Source: a virus
Virus record (IMG/VR): IMGVR_UViG_3300001460_000167
Location: 23 to 23,639 of that record
DNA length: 23,617 nucleotides
Reading direction: 5' to 3' (one strand)
Shown here in pieces: positions 1 through 6,915 of the stretch. The first letter of the stretch is position 1. Each line of letters opens with the position of its first letter. Below the pieces are notes generated by a model. That model searched no databases. It was not told the origin of the DNA and saw only the letters and a list, made by a program, of their open reading frames with translations. Position numbers and translations under genes: made by a program.

Positions 1-372
1 GCCTCTGACTTTGATTTAATAGATATTGCAGATGATACAGTTGTTCGTAGATTAAATTCTTTTCTAGGAACTGTTTCAAATATGGATTCATTGATACCAG
101 AACAATGTGTAGAAGTTTTAAGAAGAAGACTTGCAAATTTAGGTATAGAGTTTCCAAGGGCAGCTGCAGAAAGTTTTAATGAAGATTCAGGCGAAATAGT
201 TTTACCACTAACTCAATATGGTGGTAGATTTGGTAAAGACATTGACACTCCACATAATGAATTTATTAATGATGATGGAATATCACATAAAGTTGAAGGT
301 GGTCGTAAGATTACTTTTAAATATAATAAAGAAGAAAATGGAAAGTTCAAAGTATTTGCTGCTATAAGTTAG
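1..372 (+). CDS. Partial conserved phage protein of unknown function (C-terminal part)
   Basis: The reading frame is open from base 1 through the TAG at 370-372, so the gene begins outside the window. The ATG at 82 is internal and not a convincing start because the 27 upstream codons are also coding-like. The 123 visible residues are soluble and mixed in charge, with no membrane segment and no catalytic motif I recognise. The next gene starts 5 bases after the stop, so it belongs to the same operon as the following three genes. That company suggests a virion-related or assembly role, but this is inference from position only. Confidence 0.7.
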   Translation, partial: ASDFDLIDIADDTVVRRLNSFLGTVSNMDSLIPEQCVEVLRRRLANLGIEFPRAAAESFNEDSGEIVLPLTQYGGRFGKDIDTPHNEFINDDGISHKVEGGRKITFKYNKEENGKFKVFAAIS

Positions 373-377
373 TAAAT

Positions 378-740
378 ATGTTTAAAGAAATACGAGCTGA
401 TAATGTTGTGATGTATGCAATGAAACATTATAATAATCCTCAAGGGGATAATGAAAAAGAATTTCTTGATGATATGAAAAGATTCAAATACATCAAGAGA
501 TTATTGAGAAAATATCAGGACTCAAAAGAATTAAGAGAACGATTAATATTAAATCATATTATTGTATTAAATAATGTGTTTGGGCCTGAAGCAAGTTCAA
601 CACTTTTATTATTCAAAATTGAAAGAGAATTATGGGCATATTTGAAACCTTTCATGAAAGTGTTAAACATTTTACCTGAAGGCGAGTTAAAAGAAATAGA
701 TAATGACGAGTATATAGAAGAAAAGTTAAAGGTACTATAA
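378..740 (+). CDS. Conserved marine T4-like phage protein, unknown function
   Basis: A 120-residue, mostly helical and charged protein with no signal peptide, membrane segment or cysteine motif. The central part reads as long helices (around residues 30-75), followed by a Trp-containing segment (ELWAYLKPF, about 93-101) and an acidic C-terminus. The pattern resembles small proteins conserved in T4-like cyanophages and pelagiphages, recognised from general sequence character, not from a search. The stop shares one base with the next start (TAATG at 738-742), which indicates translational coupling to the 740 gene. No biochemical role can be assigned. Confidence 0.75.
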   Translation: MFKEIRADNVVMYAMKHYNNPQGDNEKEFLDDMKRFKYIKRLLRKYQDSKELRERLILNHIIVLNNVFGPEASSTLLLFKIERELWAYLKPFMKVLNILPEGELKEIDNDEYIEEKLKVL

Positions 741-1381
741 TGGGAAGAGCGATTGATTTATTTGTTACTTATAGATTTATTAAATTATTAGTAACACCTT
801 TTGATAAAACAGAAGCATTTAAATTAGGTATTATTGACGAAAAGGGTAAAAGAAGTAAATTACCTGGAACCAATAAAGCCACACCACTTAACACTATCGC
901 AGAACGAAACGCATACACCGTACTTCACAAATTAGTATTCAACATAAAAAAGATTTTTGAAAAAGTCCCTGGTTTAAGAACAAAACTAGGTACTTATGCT
1001 GCAGCTTTATTTTTATTAAAAGATACATTTAGAGAGTCAGTTGACCCTAAAATGTTTGAAAAAGAATTTTTAAATTATATAAAAGAAAACAATATTGAAA
1101 TAGACGATACAATAAGTGAAGAAGTAGAATTAGAAGGTGAACTATTACCAAAAGGTGAATACGAATTAATAAATGATATTGTATTTGATGAAGAAGATGA
1201 AAACGCTTTACCTGCAAAGATAGGTGATAAACTAGAAACTTTTGAGGATACTGCACCCATTGATACAGTTTTAGGTGTACCAGTTTTCCCGATTATACAT
1301 ATAGAAACAAGACAAAAGATTTTTGTTAGTTTAGATGATATTAAAAAAGTTTCATTAGAAGACGCATTAGGAGAACTTTAA
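740..1381 (+). CDS. Conserved marine T4-like phage protein, possibly virion-associated
   Basis: A 213-residue protein. The N-terminal half (about 1-100) is basic and helical, with a stretch like those seen in T4-like cyanophage proteins (DLFVTYRFIKLLVTPFDKTE, then a 'YAAALFLLKD' helix near 106-115). The C-terminal half is strongly acidic. It overlaps both neighbours by one base at TAATG junctions (740 and 1381), so the three genes are probably translated in series. No enzymatic motif is visible. A structural or assembly role is inferred only from its place among genes that look like virion genes in related phages. Confidence 0.75.
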   Translation: MGRAIDLFVTYRFIKLLVTPFDKTEAFKLGIIDEKGKRSKLPGTNKATPLNTIAERNAYTVLHKLVFNIKKIFEKVPGLRTKLGTYAAALFLLKDTFRESVDPKMFEKEFLNYIKENNIEIDDTISEEVELEGELLPKGEYELINDIVFDEEDENALPAKIGDKLETFEDTAPIDTVLGVPVFPIIHIETRQKIFVSLDDIKKVSLEDALGEL

Positions 1382-2865
1382 TGGTCAAGAAATTTACAGA
1401 AGTGAGCCCATACACAGGTCGTGATATAGGTGAAGAGGGACCGACTAATACAACAGGACCTTCTGTTGCTGGGACAGGTGATGATTCTTCAGTAGTCGTT
1501 GTTAGAAAAAAGAAGAAGGAAACTCTATATGATGGAAGAACAAAACACGCAAGAAGATTTGTAGAACGAATCTTAAAGATGAGAGAAAAAAGAAAAGTTT
1601 CAGAAAGCAAGATGAGTGATTTACATGCAATGATAGCTGATGGTTCCTCTGCACAAGAAATTTCAAAAGAACTTAAAATACCTCTTAAAACTGTTAAAGA
1701 ATTAATGAAAGGGTTCAAAGAAGAAATTGAACTTAATGAACAACCAGAACATGAAATTACAGTAGGTGATTACACGACTTCTCATTTTTATATGTGTGGT
1801 TCTGCACAAAAGGTTATGAGTGCAAATTCAGATAAAGAAGGTGCAGAAGAACTTACAAAGATGCAAGATGAGTTCTATAAACTTGAAAAAAATGTAATGG
1901 AAGCTGGTGAAGCAACTGATGAACAAAAAGATACTGCAAGAGATTTATATAATAAGATAATGAGTAAAGCAGGAGAAGTCGGACTTGCAGATGATATTGA
2001 TGATTACATGAAACAACATTTAGACTCTGTTGTAAAAGGTGACCCAAAACCTGGGTTTGGTAGAACTGATGAGTCATTTGAAATAGATGAAGGTCTTATG
2101 GCTACTGGGCTTTTCTCTAGTAATCCAAGAGAAATAAACAAAGCAGGATTTGATTTAACTAAATTTATGAAAAGAAGACCACCTGCAAATATAAATGGTA
2201 TGAAAAAGTTTTCTGACTTTGTACAAAAATATATTTCCGAAGATAGAATGGGTGATAGACTAGACATGATGGCAGGTAGAATGGACGACAGTTATGACTT
2301 TGACCATGAAATGTTTTTAAAACTTGACCCTAGAGGTGTTGTTTTAGACACATTATTACAGTACGATAGAAATTTAGGTGCTTTATTAATGGCAAGAACT
2401 TTAATTGATTATGGTGTTCAAGTAGTTCAAATTAACATGGATAAAGCAAAACAAGGTATGTATAGTGTTAATGTTGGAAGAGCAAGTAGAAAAAGTGTTC
2501 AAAGTGGAATTGATGGTATATATGGCACAATGGCATACAAAGGTATTAACTATGCACCCAAAACAGAGGTAAAAGAAATGAACTTTACAAAAAATGTATT
2601 AAAACAATCTAACGAATTTGCTAGAGAATATGAGCTTGTTGAAAACAATTTGAAAGTTTTACAAAATATTGTTAAAAACAAACAAAATATGAAAATGAAG
2701 TTTAAAGATAAACAAGCAAAAGTTGATTTATTTACTGCATCTGCAATCATGAATGTATATAATGCAGTTAGACCAGACAATAAAAAGAAACTGGAAAAAC
2801 TAATGAATGGTAAAATTGCAGACTTTATGAAATTACAATCGTTTGCAATGAAACAGATAAAGTAA
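1381..2865 (+). CDS. Large uncharacterised phage protein with an HTH-like segment
   Basis: A 494-residue protein. Residues 1-50 are low-complexity and rich in Gly, Thr and Ser, followed by a basic stretch. Residues 79-110 (DLHAMIADGSSAQEISKELK onward) have the spacing of a small helix-turn-helix of the type seen in terminase small subunits and regulators. The rest is helical, with many charged residues and a lysine-rich C-terminus. No ATPase or nuclease motif is visible. It starts at a TAATG overlap with the previous gene and ends the first operon. It could be a virion, portal-associated or core protein; I cannot choose. The next gene begins about 90 bases downstream after two small hairpins. 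Confidence 0.75.
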   Translation: MVKKFTEVSPYTGRDIGEEGPTNTTGPSVAGTGDDSSVVVVRKKKKETLYDGRTKHARRFVERILKMREKRKVSESKMSDLHAMIADGSSAQEISKELKIPLKTVKELMKGFKEEIELNEQPEHEITVGDYTTSHFYMCGSAQKVMSANSDKEGAEELTKMQDEFYKLEKNVMEAGEATDEQKDTARDLYNKIMSKAGEVGLADDIDDYMKQHLDSVVKGDPKPGFGRTDESFEIDEGLMATGLFSSNPREINKAGFDLTKFMKRRPPANINGMKKFSDFVQKYISEDRMGDRLDMMAGRMDDSYDFDHEMFLKLDPRGVVLDTLLQYDRNLGALLMARTLIDYGVQVVQINMDKAKQGMYSVNVGRASRKSVQSGIDGIYGTMAYKGINYAPKTEVKEMNFTKNVLKQSNEFAREYELVENNLKVLQNIVKNKQNMKMKFKDKQAKVDLFTASAIMNVYNAVRPDNKKKLEKLMNGKIADFMKLQSFAMKQIK

Positions 2866-2876
2866 ATAAGTTAAGG

Positions 2877-2918
2877 TCCATTCACATGGATATAAAGTGA
2901 CTCATAGTACATGAGTTA
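2877..2918 (+). other. Two small hairpins in the 2866-2956 spacer
   Basis: The spacer holds TCCAT-tcac-ATGGA (2877-2890) and ACTCAT-agtac-ATGAGT (2900-2916, extendable to 2898-2918 with one G-U pair). Neither is followed by a T-run, so they are not ordinary terminators. A TATAAAG stretch (2891-2897) between them resembles a degraded late promoter box. They may be processing or stability elements upstream of the 2957 gene. Their role is unproven. Confidence 0.4.
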
Positions 2919-2956
2919 AAAGTACATATTGATAACCATTAACAAAGGAGATTGAT

Positions 2957-3079
2957 ATGTTATTAACTAAAAAGTTAATTAGGTTCAATTCAGATTATAT
3001 GATAGAAATTCCTAGACAAATGAAAGGTCTTTGGGATTTATCAGAAAATCGTTGGGGCTATAAAAAAGTAAAGAAATAA
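2957..3079 (+). CDS. Small basic protein of 40 aa, unknown
   Basis: ATG at 2957 follows a strong ribosome binding site (AAAGGAG, ending at 2950, six bases upstream). The 40-residue product is basic and rich in Lys and Arg, with two tryptophans in its second half (GLWDLSENRWGYKKVKK). The stop overlaps the next start in a TAATG (3077-3081), a coupling seen throughout this genome and good support for real translation. No family recognised. Confidence 0.6.
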   Translation: MLLTKKLIRFNSDYMIEIPRQMKGLWDLSENRWGYKKVKK

Positions 3080-3222
3080 TGATAATGTTCGGTAATTCAT
3101 ATCACAAAGTCTGTCAAAATTGTGGCAGAGCACACTCTGGTAGAATTACCGAACAATTTAAAGATGGTGATGGTAAAATTATTGAAATAGTAGTGTGTAC
3201 AGAGGCAAGATACAATGAATAA
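3079..3222 (+). CDS. Small zinc-ribbon-like protein of 47 aa
   Basis: Starts in the TAATG overlap with the 2957 gene and ends eight bases inside the next gene (start 3215), so it is translationally coupled on both sides. The product carries C12-x2-C15 followed by a His (residue 19) and a later Cys (40), which could form a small zinc site, although one ligand of a canonical ribbon is missing. Its coding sequence contains both arms of a perfect 12-bp inverted repeat (see the separate entry). Function unknown. Confidence 0.6.
   Translation: MIMFGNSYHKVCQNCGRAHSGRITEQFKDGDGKIIEIVVCTEARYNE
3087..3154 (+). repeat. Perfect 12-bp inverted repeat inside a small ORF
   Basis: GTTCGGTAATTC at 3087-3098 is the exact reverse complement of GAATTACCGAAC at 3143-3154, with a 44-base gap. 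Both arms lie in the 47-aa ORF. A transcript could form a 12-bp stem that puts the body of this gene in a large loop. Confidence 0.75.
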
Positions 3223-3820
3223 AACATTTAAGAATTTAGTAAAAGAACTTGATGAAAGAAAAATCAAACCTATGTATCATCATGTACTAAAAGGTAAAGT
3301 TGTTGCAAGTGGTAGTGCATCAAATATGAGGAAGTTAGTAAAGAAAAATGGTAAAACAGTTGACAAAGGCCCAAATTCTAATTATGTTCTTAACTCGCCT
3401 GGTGCAAAGGTTGGAGATATAGAAGAATTAGGCGGTGCATATAGTTATGCATATATGGACCAACACCCTGTTGCTAATTTAAATGCAGCTAAGTTTAGTA
3501 ATGATATGATTAATAAACTTAAAAAAACATATGAACCCTTAAAAGGTAAAAAGATTAATCCAACACCTTTGATGAAAATATTTGATAAGATTGATTCAAA
3601 TAAAGATGGTTTGATTCAATTATATAAAGCAGATATACCTTTCGTTAGTATGATGGCAATGTCAAGACTTATGCTAAAACACAATTATAAAGCATCTGAT
3701 ATAAACAAACTTGGGAAAATCAGAAGAGAAGATTTTGTAGATGAAAAATTTGCTTCAGATGCCCAAAGAAAAGCAGCATTTGCAAGTGGTTACAAAGCAA
3801 AAGGTAAAAAGAAAAAATGA
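3215..3820 (+). CDS. Basic phage protein with EF-hand-like calcium loop
   Basis: A 201-residue, lysine-rich protein (very basic C-terminus GYKAKGKKKK). Residues 127-138 (DSNKDGLIQLYK) fit the first nine positions of an EF-hand loop (D-x-N-x-D-G-x-I), but the twelfth position is Lys in place of Glu, so calcium affinity may be weak or the match may be incidental. There is no signal peptide or membrane segment. It overlaps the upstream small ORF by eight bases and the spanin gene by four (ATGA, 3817-3820). It lies just ahead of the lysis genes, and a virion protein is possible. No family assignment is made. Confidence 0.7.
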   Translation: MNKTFKNLVKELDERKIKPMYHHVLKGKVVASGSASNMRKLVKKNGKTVDKGPNSNYVLNSPGAKVGDIEELGGAYSYAYMDQHPVANLNAAKFSNDMINKLKKTYEPLKGKKINPTPLMKIFDKIDSNKDGLIQLYKADIPFVSMMAMSRLMLKHNYKASDINKLGKIRREDFVDEKFASDAQRKAAFASGYKAKGKKKK

Positions 3821-4290
3821 TATTTGGTTATGCAAAGATGGCGATTACATTAGTAATGATTATAGGTATTGGTGGAGCAGTCGCATATGTTTATAAACTT
3901 CGTGCAGATAATGCAGTTCTCAAAGCAAACAATGCAGTATTAGAACAAAGTGTAGAATCACAAAAAGAAGTGATAGAACAACAAAAACAAGATTTTCAAA
4001 CTATTATAGAAACGAATCAAAAACTTACAACATTATCAAATAACCTTCAAAAAGAATTAAATGATTTAGACAAAAGATTTACTAAAGGTGGTAGAGATTT
4101 TGGTAAGACTGCTATTGCTAAAGATAAAGCAATAGAAAGAATAATTAACAAAGCAAGTACAATGGCACTTAGATGTGTAGAAATATCATCTGGTGCACCA
4201 TTAACAGAGAAAGAAATAAATGCTACAAAGAAAAGTGAAATCAATAGGGAATGCCCTTCTCTTGCCAATCCTAATTATATTGCTTACTAG
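3817..4290 (+). CDS. Rz-like inner-membrane spanin (i-spanin)
   Basis: A 157-residue protein with the architecture of i-spanins: a short N-terminus, one transmembrane segment (about residues 8-25, MAITLVMIIGIGGAVAYVY), then a long periplasmic coiled coil (about 26-90, with repeated VLKANNAVLEQ- and EQQKQDF-type heptads) and a C-terminal domain with two cysteines. I-spanins span the periplasm with an o-spanin and fuse inner and outer membranes in the last step of lysis of Gram-negative hosts. The evidence is topology plus genetics, because the next gene is a lipoprotein that overlaps it by 71 bases in another frame, the classic Rz/Rz1 arrangement. It overlaps the upstream gene by four bases. 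Sequence similarity to lambda Rz is not claimed. Confidence 0.82.
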   Translation: MIFGYAKMAITLVMIIGIGGAVAYVYKLRADNAVLKANNAVLEQSVESQKEVIEQQKQDFQTIIETNQKLTTLSNNLQKELNDLDKRFTKGGRDFGKTAIAKDKAIERIINKASTMALRCVEISSGAPLTEKEINATKKSEINRECPSLANPNYIAY

Positions 4291-4594
4291 CTGTTCTAGT
4301 ATTAAGAAGTTAGAAATCTTTAAAACAGAGATTGAAAGAGAACCTCTTAATTTACAAGAACCTATTTTACCTAAATTAGAACCCATTAAATGGATTGTAA
4401 TTACTTCTGCTAATGCTGAAGAAGTATTTAAGAAATTAGAAGAACAAGGTATAGACCCAGTTCTGTTTGGTCTTTCAGATAATGATTATCAACTCATTGC
4501 AAAAAACTTTGCACAAATAAGACATAATCTAAAAAAGAAATCAGAAATAATTAAATCTTATAAAGAATACTATGAACCAGAGGAAAAGAAATAA
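4220..4594 (+). CDS. Rz1-like outer-membrane lipoprotein spanin (o-spanin)
   Basis: A 124-residue protein with a lipoprotein signal: basic start, hydrophobic core (residues 12-22, ALLLPILIILL) and lipobox L22-T23-S24-C25, so Cys25 should be lipidated after cleavage. The residues after it include a proline-containing linker (LQEPILPKLEPIKW), in keeping with the proline-rich Rz1 class. The gene starts inside the i-spanin gene and overlaps it by 71 bases in a different frame. It would sit in the outer membrane and bind the i-spanin C-terminus in the periplasm. It is longer than lambda Rz1, with an extra C-terminal helical charged domain. The stop overlaps the next start (TAATG). Confidence 0.85.
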   Translation: MLQRKVKSIGNALLLPILIILLTSCSSIKKLEIFKTEIEREPLNLQEPILPKLEPIKWIVITSANAEEVFKKLEEQGIDPVLFGLSDNDYQLIAKNFAQIRHNLKKKSEIIKSYKEYYEPEEKK

Positions 4595-5196
4595 TGGAAT
4601 TAATATTATCACTTGCAGAACAGTTTTGGCAGTGGACAGTTGTAATTATATTAATAATCATTGGTATGATAATAAATTTTTTAGACAAGAAACAAGTTAA
4701 TAAAGTACGAGTAAATTTTAAATATAAAGAATATCCTCACATGAAACCAATACGAATACCAACTAAAAGTAAAGGGTTTTGGTCAGCCATCTTTATGTGG
4801 TTATTAGGTAAAAGACATTGGGAGATATCAAAAGATTTTAATTATGAAATTAATGATGTTAAATATGTAATACCAAAAGGATTTACATTTGATGGTGCAA
4901 GTGTTCCTAAGTTTTTAGCAACATTTTTATCACCAGTTGGCGTTTTATTACTAGGTGGTTTAGTTCATGATTATGCATATAAGTATGCAGCTTTGAAACC
5001 TGCTTTGAAAAAAGATGATTCATTAAACCTGGTTTCACCATTAGACCAAAAGAAAGCAGATAAAATATTTCGTGATATTAATATAGAAGTAAATGGATTT
5101 TATTTTCTAAACTATCTTGCATATTGGGCATTAAGACTTGGTGGCTGGTTTGCATGGAATGGTCATAGAAAAAGAAATGCAAAAATAGGAGATTAA
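4594..5196 (+). CDS. DUF1353 family membrane-anchored protein
   Basis: A 200-residue protein with an N-terminal transmembrane segment (about 13-30) and the two signature blocks of DUF1353: GFTFDGASVPKF (residues 96-107) and VHDYAYK (124-130). DUF1353 proteins are common in phage lysis and tail regions, but their biochemistry is unsettled. Here the gene is joined by TAATG overlap to the spanins and sits two bases before a small membrane protein, so a part in host-envelope lysis is a reasonable inference. A second hydrophobic, aromatic stretch (about 169-188, FYFLNYLAYWALRLGGWFAW) may also associate with the membrane. Confidence 0.85.
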   Translation: MELILSLAEQFWQWTVVIILIIIGMIINFLDKKQVNKVRVNFKYKEYPHMKPIRIPTKSKGFWSAIFMWLLGKRHWEISKDFNYEINDVKYVIPKGFTFDGASVPKFLATFLSPVGVLLLGGLVHDYAYKYAALKPALKKDDSLNLVSPLDQKKADKIFRDINIEVNGFYFLNYLAYWALRLGGWFAWNGHRKRNAKIGD

Positions 5197-5197
5197 A

Positions 5198-5374
5198 ATG
5201 TTTGATAAAATAAAAGATTGGGTTACTGACAGATGGGAAGAAAGAACATCTTGGGACGGTGCCATGCTTATTGTTGTTGGTTTTTTAGTATTATTTTTTG
5301 GTAGTTTAGTTAAATGGGCTGCAATTGCTGCCATTATATATGGTGTCTGGACTTTAGTAAAACCAGAGTGGTAG
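5198..5374 (+). CDS. Small membrane protein of 58 aa, holin candidate
   Basis: ATG at 5198 lies two bases after the DUF1353 stop, with AGGAG-type purines overlapping the end of that gene. The 58-residue product has a charged amphipathic N-terminus (MFDKIKDWVTDRWEERTSWD) and then about 33 hydrophobic residues (22-54) that could form two short membrane helices split around Ser36-Lys39. Size, topology and position at the end of a spanin/DUF1353 cassette fit a holin, and no other obvious holin adjoins these genes. Holins have little sequence conservation, so this remains a candidate. Confidence 0.7.
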   Translation: MFDKIKDWVTDRWEERTSWDGAMLIVVGFLVLFFGSLVKWAAIAAIIYGVWTLVKPEW

Positions 5375-5388
5375 TCAAAATTTAGACA

Positions 5389-5449
5389 GTCAAATAATAG
5401 TGTCTGTCATATTATTGACCTTATATAAATAATATAAAGGGAGAGATGT
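5389..5449 (+). promoter_or_regulatory. Late promoter module, copy A (TATAAATA with GTCA/TGAC half-sites)
   Basis: A T4-type late box TATAAATA lies at 5424-5431, 18 bases before the start codon at 5450. Upstream are half-sites GTCA (5389), GTCA (5406) and TGAC (5416); the last two form a near-palindrome, GTCATATTATTGAC. The whole 61-base block has a homologue of identical length at 9368-9428 with about three quarters of bases matching. The box fits recognition by the T4-type late sigma, whose gp33-like coactivator is encoded at 18447. Confidence 0.75.
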
Positions 5450-5866
5450 ATGTCAGAGAAAAAAGACTTGGAACTTGAATTACTTAAAAAAGAGGTTCAA
5501 GATATGAAAAATATTCACATAAGATTAGATACAGCTATTGAAAAACTAACTGATGTATCAAGTTGTGTTAATCGTATTCTTGCAGTTCATGAAGAAAAAA
5601 TTACTAGACAAGAAGAAGATATAGTAGCAAATGAAAAAGAAATAAAAGGACAAATTCTAGATTTACATTCTAGGATTAATAACTCTTACAAAGAATTAAG
5701 AAATATTATTAGTACTCATGAAAAAGAAGAAGAAAAAAGATTTGATGAGTTGAAAGACCAAATTTCAAACAGGATAGGCATCTTAGAAAAATGGCGTTGG
5801 ATTATTATGGGTGGCTCTATTGTCGCAGGTTTTATTTTACACAAATTAATTTCTTTCCCAGTTTAA
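5450..5866 (+). CDS. Coiled-coil protein with C-terminal membrane anchor
   Basis: A 138-residue protein. Residues 1-110 are a nearly continuous, highly charged coiled coil (heptads around LELELLKKEVQDM and LHSRINNSYKELR), followed by the aromatic segment EKWRW and one transmembrane helix (about 117-134). The topology recalls XhlA-type holin accessory proteins, which have a cytoplasmic coiled coil ahead of a C-terminal helix, but I do not claim homology. It has its own late promoter and GGGAGAG ribosome binding site and lies just after the lysis cassette. A role in lysis timing or membrane attachment is inference. Confidence 0.7.
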   Translation: MSEKKDLELELLKKEVQDMKNIHIRLDTAIEKLTDVSSCVNRILAVHEEKITRQEEDIVANEKEIKGQILDLHSRINNSYKELRNIISTHEKEEEKRFDELKDQISNRIGILEKWRWIIMGGSIVAGFILHKLISFPV

Positions 5867-5872
5867 TTACCA

Positions 5873-5901
5873 TTGACAAATACAGGTATAAGGTATATAC
5901 T
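5873..5901 (+). promoter_or_regulatory. Sigma70-like promoter for the primase gene
   Basis: TTGACA (5873-5878) and TATACT (5896-5901) are separated by exactly 17 bases. The expected transcription start, about seven bases after the -10 box, falls on or next to the A of the primase ATG at 5908, implying a leaderless message. No Shine-Dalgarno sequence precedes that ATG. Confidence 0.8.
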
Positions 5902-5907
5902 TAGCCT

Positions 5908-6915
5908 ATGACTACTTTTATTGATGTAAAGTATATTGGTTTAGTTTCGTCAAAATTAAATCAATTTAAGAAAAAATCAGACAATTTATATAACTTTAGA
6001 TGCCCCTATTGTGGTGATTCAAAGACTTCACATACAAAAGCCAGAGGGTATTTACTTTTAAATAAAACTTTTTTTGTTTATAAATGTCACAACTGTGAAA
6101 AAAGCACTGATTTTTCTAACTTATTGAAAACATTAGATAAAAATTTATATGATGAATATACTTTTGAAGTCTACAAAAATAAGAATGTATATATAAAAGG
6201 CGAAGACAAACTTCCTGTCTTTAAGAAACCTGTTTTTCATAAAGGAGATTCCTCACTTAAAAAACTTAAAACAATATCACAACTTGAAAGTTATCACCCT
6301 GCTAAGAAGATAATAGACAAGAGAAAGATTCCTAGTCGTTTTCATTATAAGTTGTATTTTGCACCAAAGTTTTTTAGTTGGGTTAATGAAATCATACCAA
6401 ATAAATTTTCATCAATATCAAAAGACCACCCTAGATTGGTGATACCTTTTTTTGATGAAAGAAAAAAGATGTATGCATTTCAAGGAAGGGCTTTTGGTAA
6501 AGAAGAACCAAAGTATTTTACAATCTGTCTAAATGATAGTAAAAAGATTTATGGGTTAGATAGTGTTAATTGGAATAAAACAGTTTATGTTGTTGAAGGC
6601 CCGATTGATAGTTTATTCATAGATAACTGTATTGCTACTGCTAATTCAGATTTGAGAATAGAGGAAAGAAAAGAAAATATTGTATTAGTACCAGATAACC
6701 AACCAAGAAATTTAGAAATAGTAAAAAGAATTGAAACCTTCATTAATGAAGATTATTCTGTTTGTCTATGGCCTGAAAACTTAATAGACAAAGACATTAA
6801 TGATATGGTTTTATCTGGTGTTAAAAATATTAAAAGAATTATTAACGAAAACACTTTTAGAGGCCTAGAGGCAAAAGTGCGATTTAAAAATTGGAGAAGA
6901 ATAAATGCTAAGTAA
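5908..6915 (+). CDS. DNA primase, T4 gp61-like
   Basis: Primase makes the RNA primers for lagging-strand synthesis together with the replicative helicase. The 335-residue product has an N-terminal zinc ribbon, C32-x2-C35 and C60-x2-C63, set in the T4 gp61-like context CPYCGDSKTSHTKARG. A TOPRIM-like catalytic region follows, with E230 in VVEGPIDS, D263 in VLVPDN and D296/D299 in KDINDM. About 31 residues precede the first Cys, as in T4 gp61, which supports the 5908 start even though it lacks a ribosome binding site. A sigma70-like promoter ends six bases upstream of the ATG. The gene overlaps NrdJ by 11 bases, so the two are co-transcribed. Confidence 0.93.
   Translation: MTTFIDVKYIGLVSSKLNQFKKKSDNLYNFRCPYCGDSKTSHTKARGYLLLNKTFFVYKCHNCEKSTDFSNLLKTLDKNLYDEYTFEVYKNKNVYIKGEDKLPVFKKPVFHKGDSSLKKLKTISQLESYHPAKKIIDKRKIPSRFHYKLYFAPKFFSWVNEIIPNKFSSISKDHPRLVIPFFDERKKMYAFQGRAFGKEEPKYFTICLNDSKKIYGLDSVNWNKTVYVVEGPIDSLFIDNCIATANSDLRIEERKENIVLVPDNQPRNLEIVKRIETFINEDYSVCLWPENLIDKDINDMVLSGVKNIKRIINENTFRGLEAKVRFKNWRRINAK

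Noticed and set aside
1047-1718. Minus-strand ORFs opposite the first operon
   Set aside because: They are shadows of AT-rich plus-strand genes, with low-complexity Leu, Ser and Phe-rich products and no ribosome binding sites.
2891-2897. TATAAAG as a late promoter for the 2957 gene
   Set aside because: It lacks the full TATAAATA box and the distance to the start is long (about 60 bases). It is kept only as a comment on the spacer.
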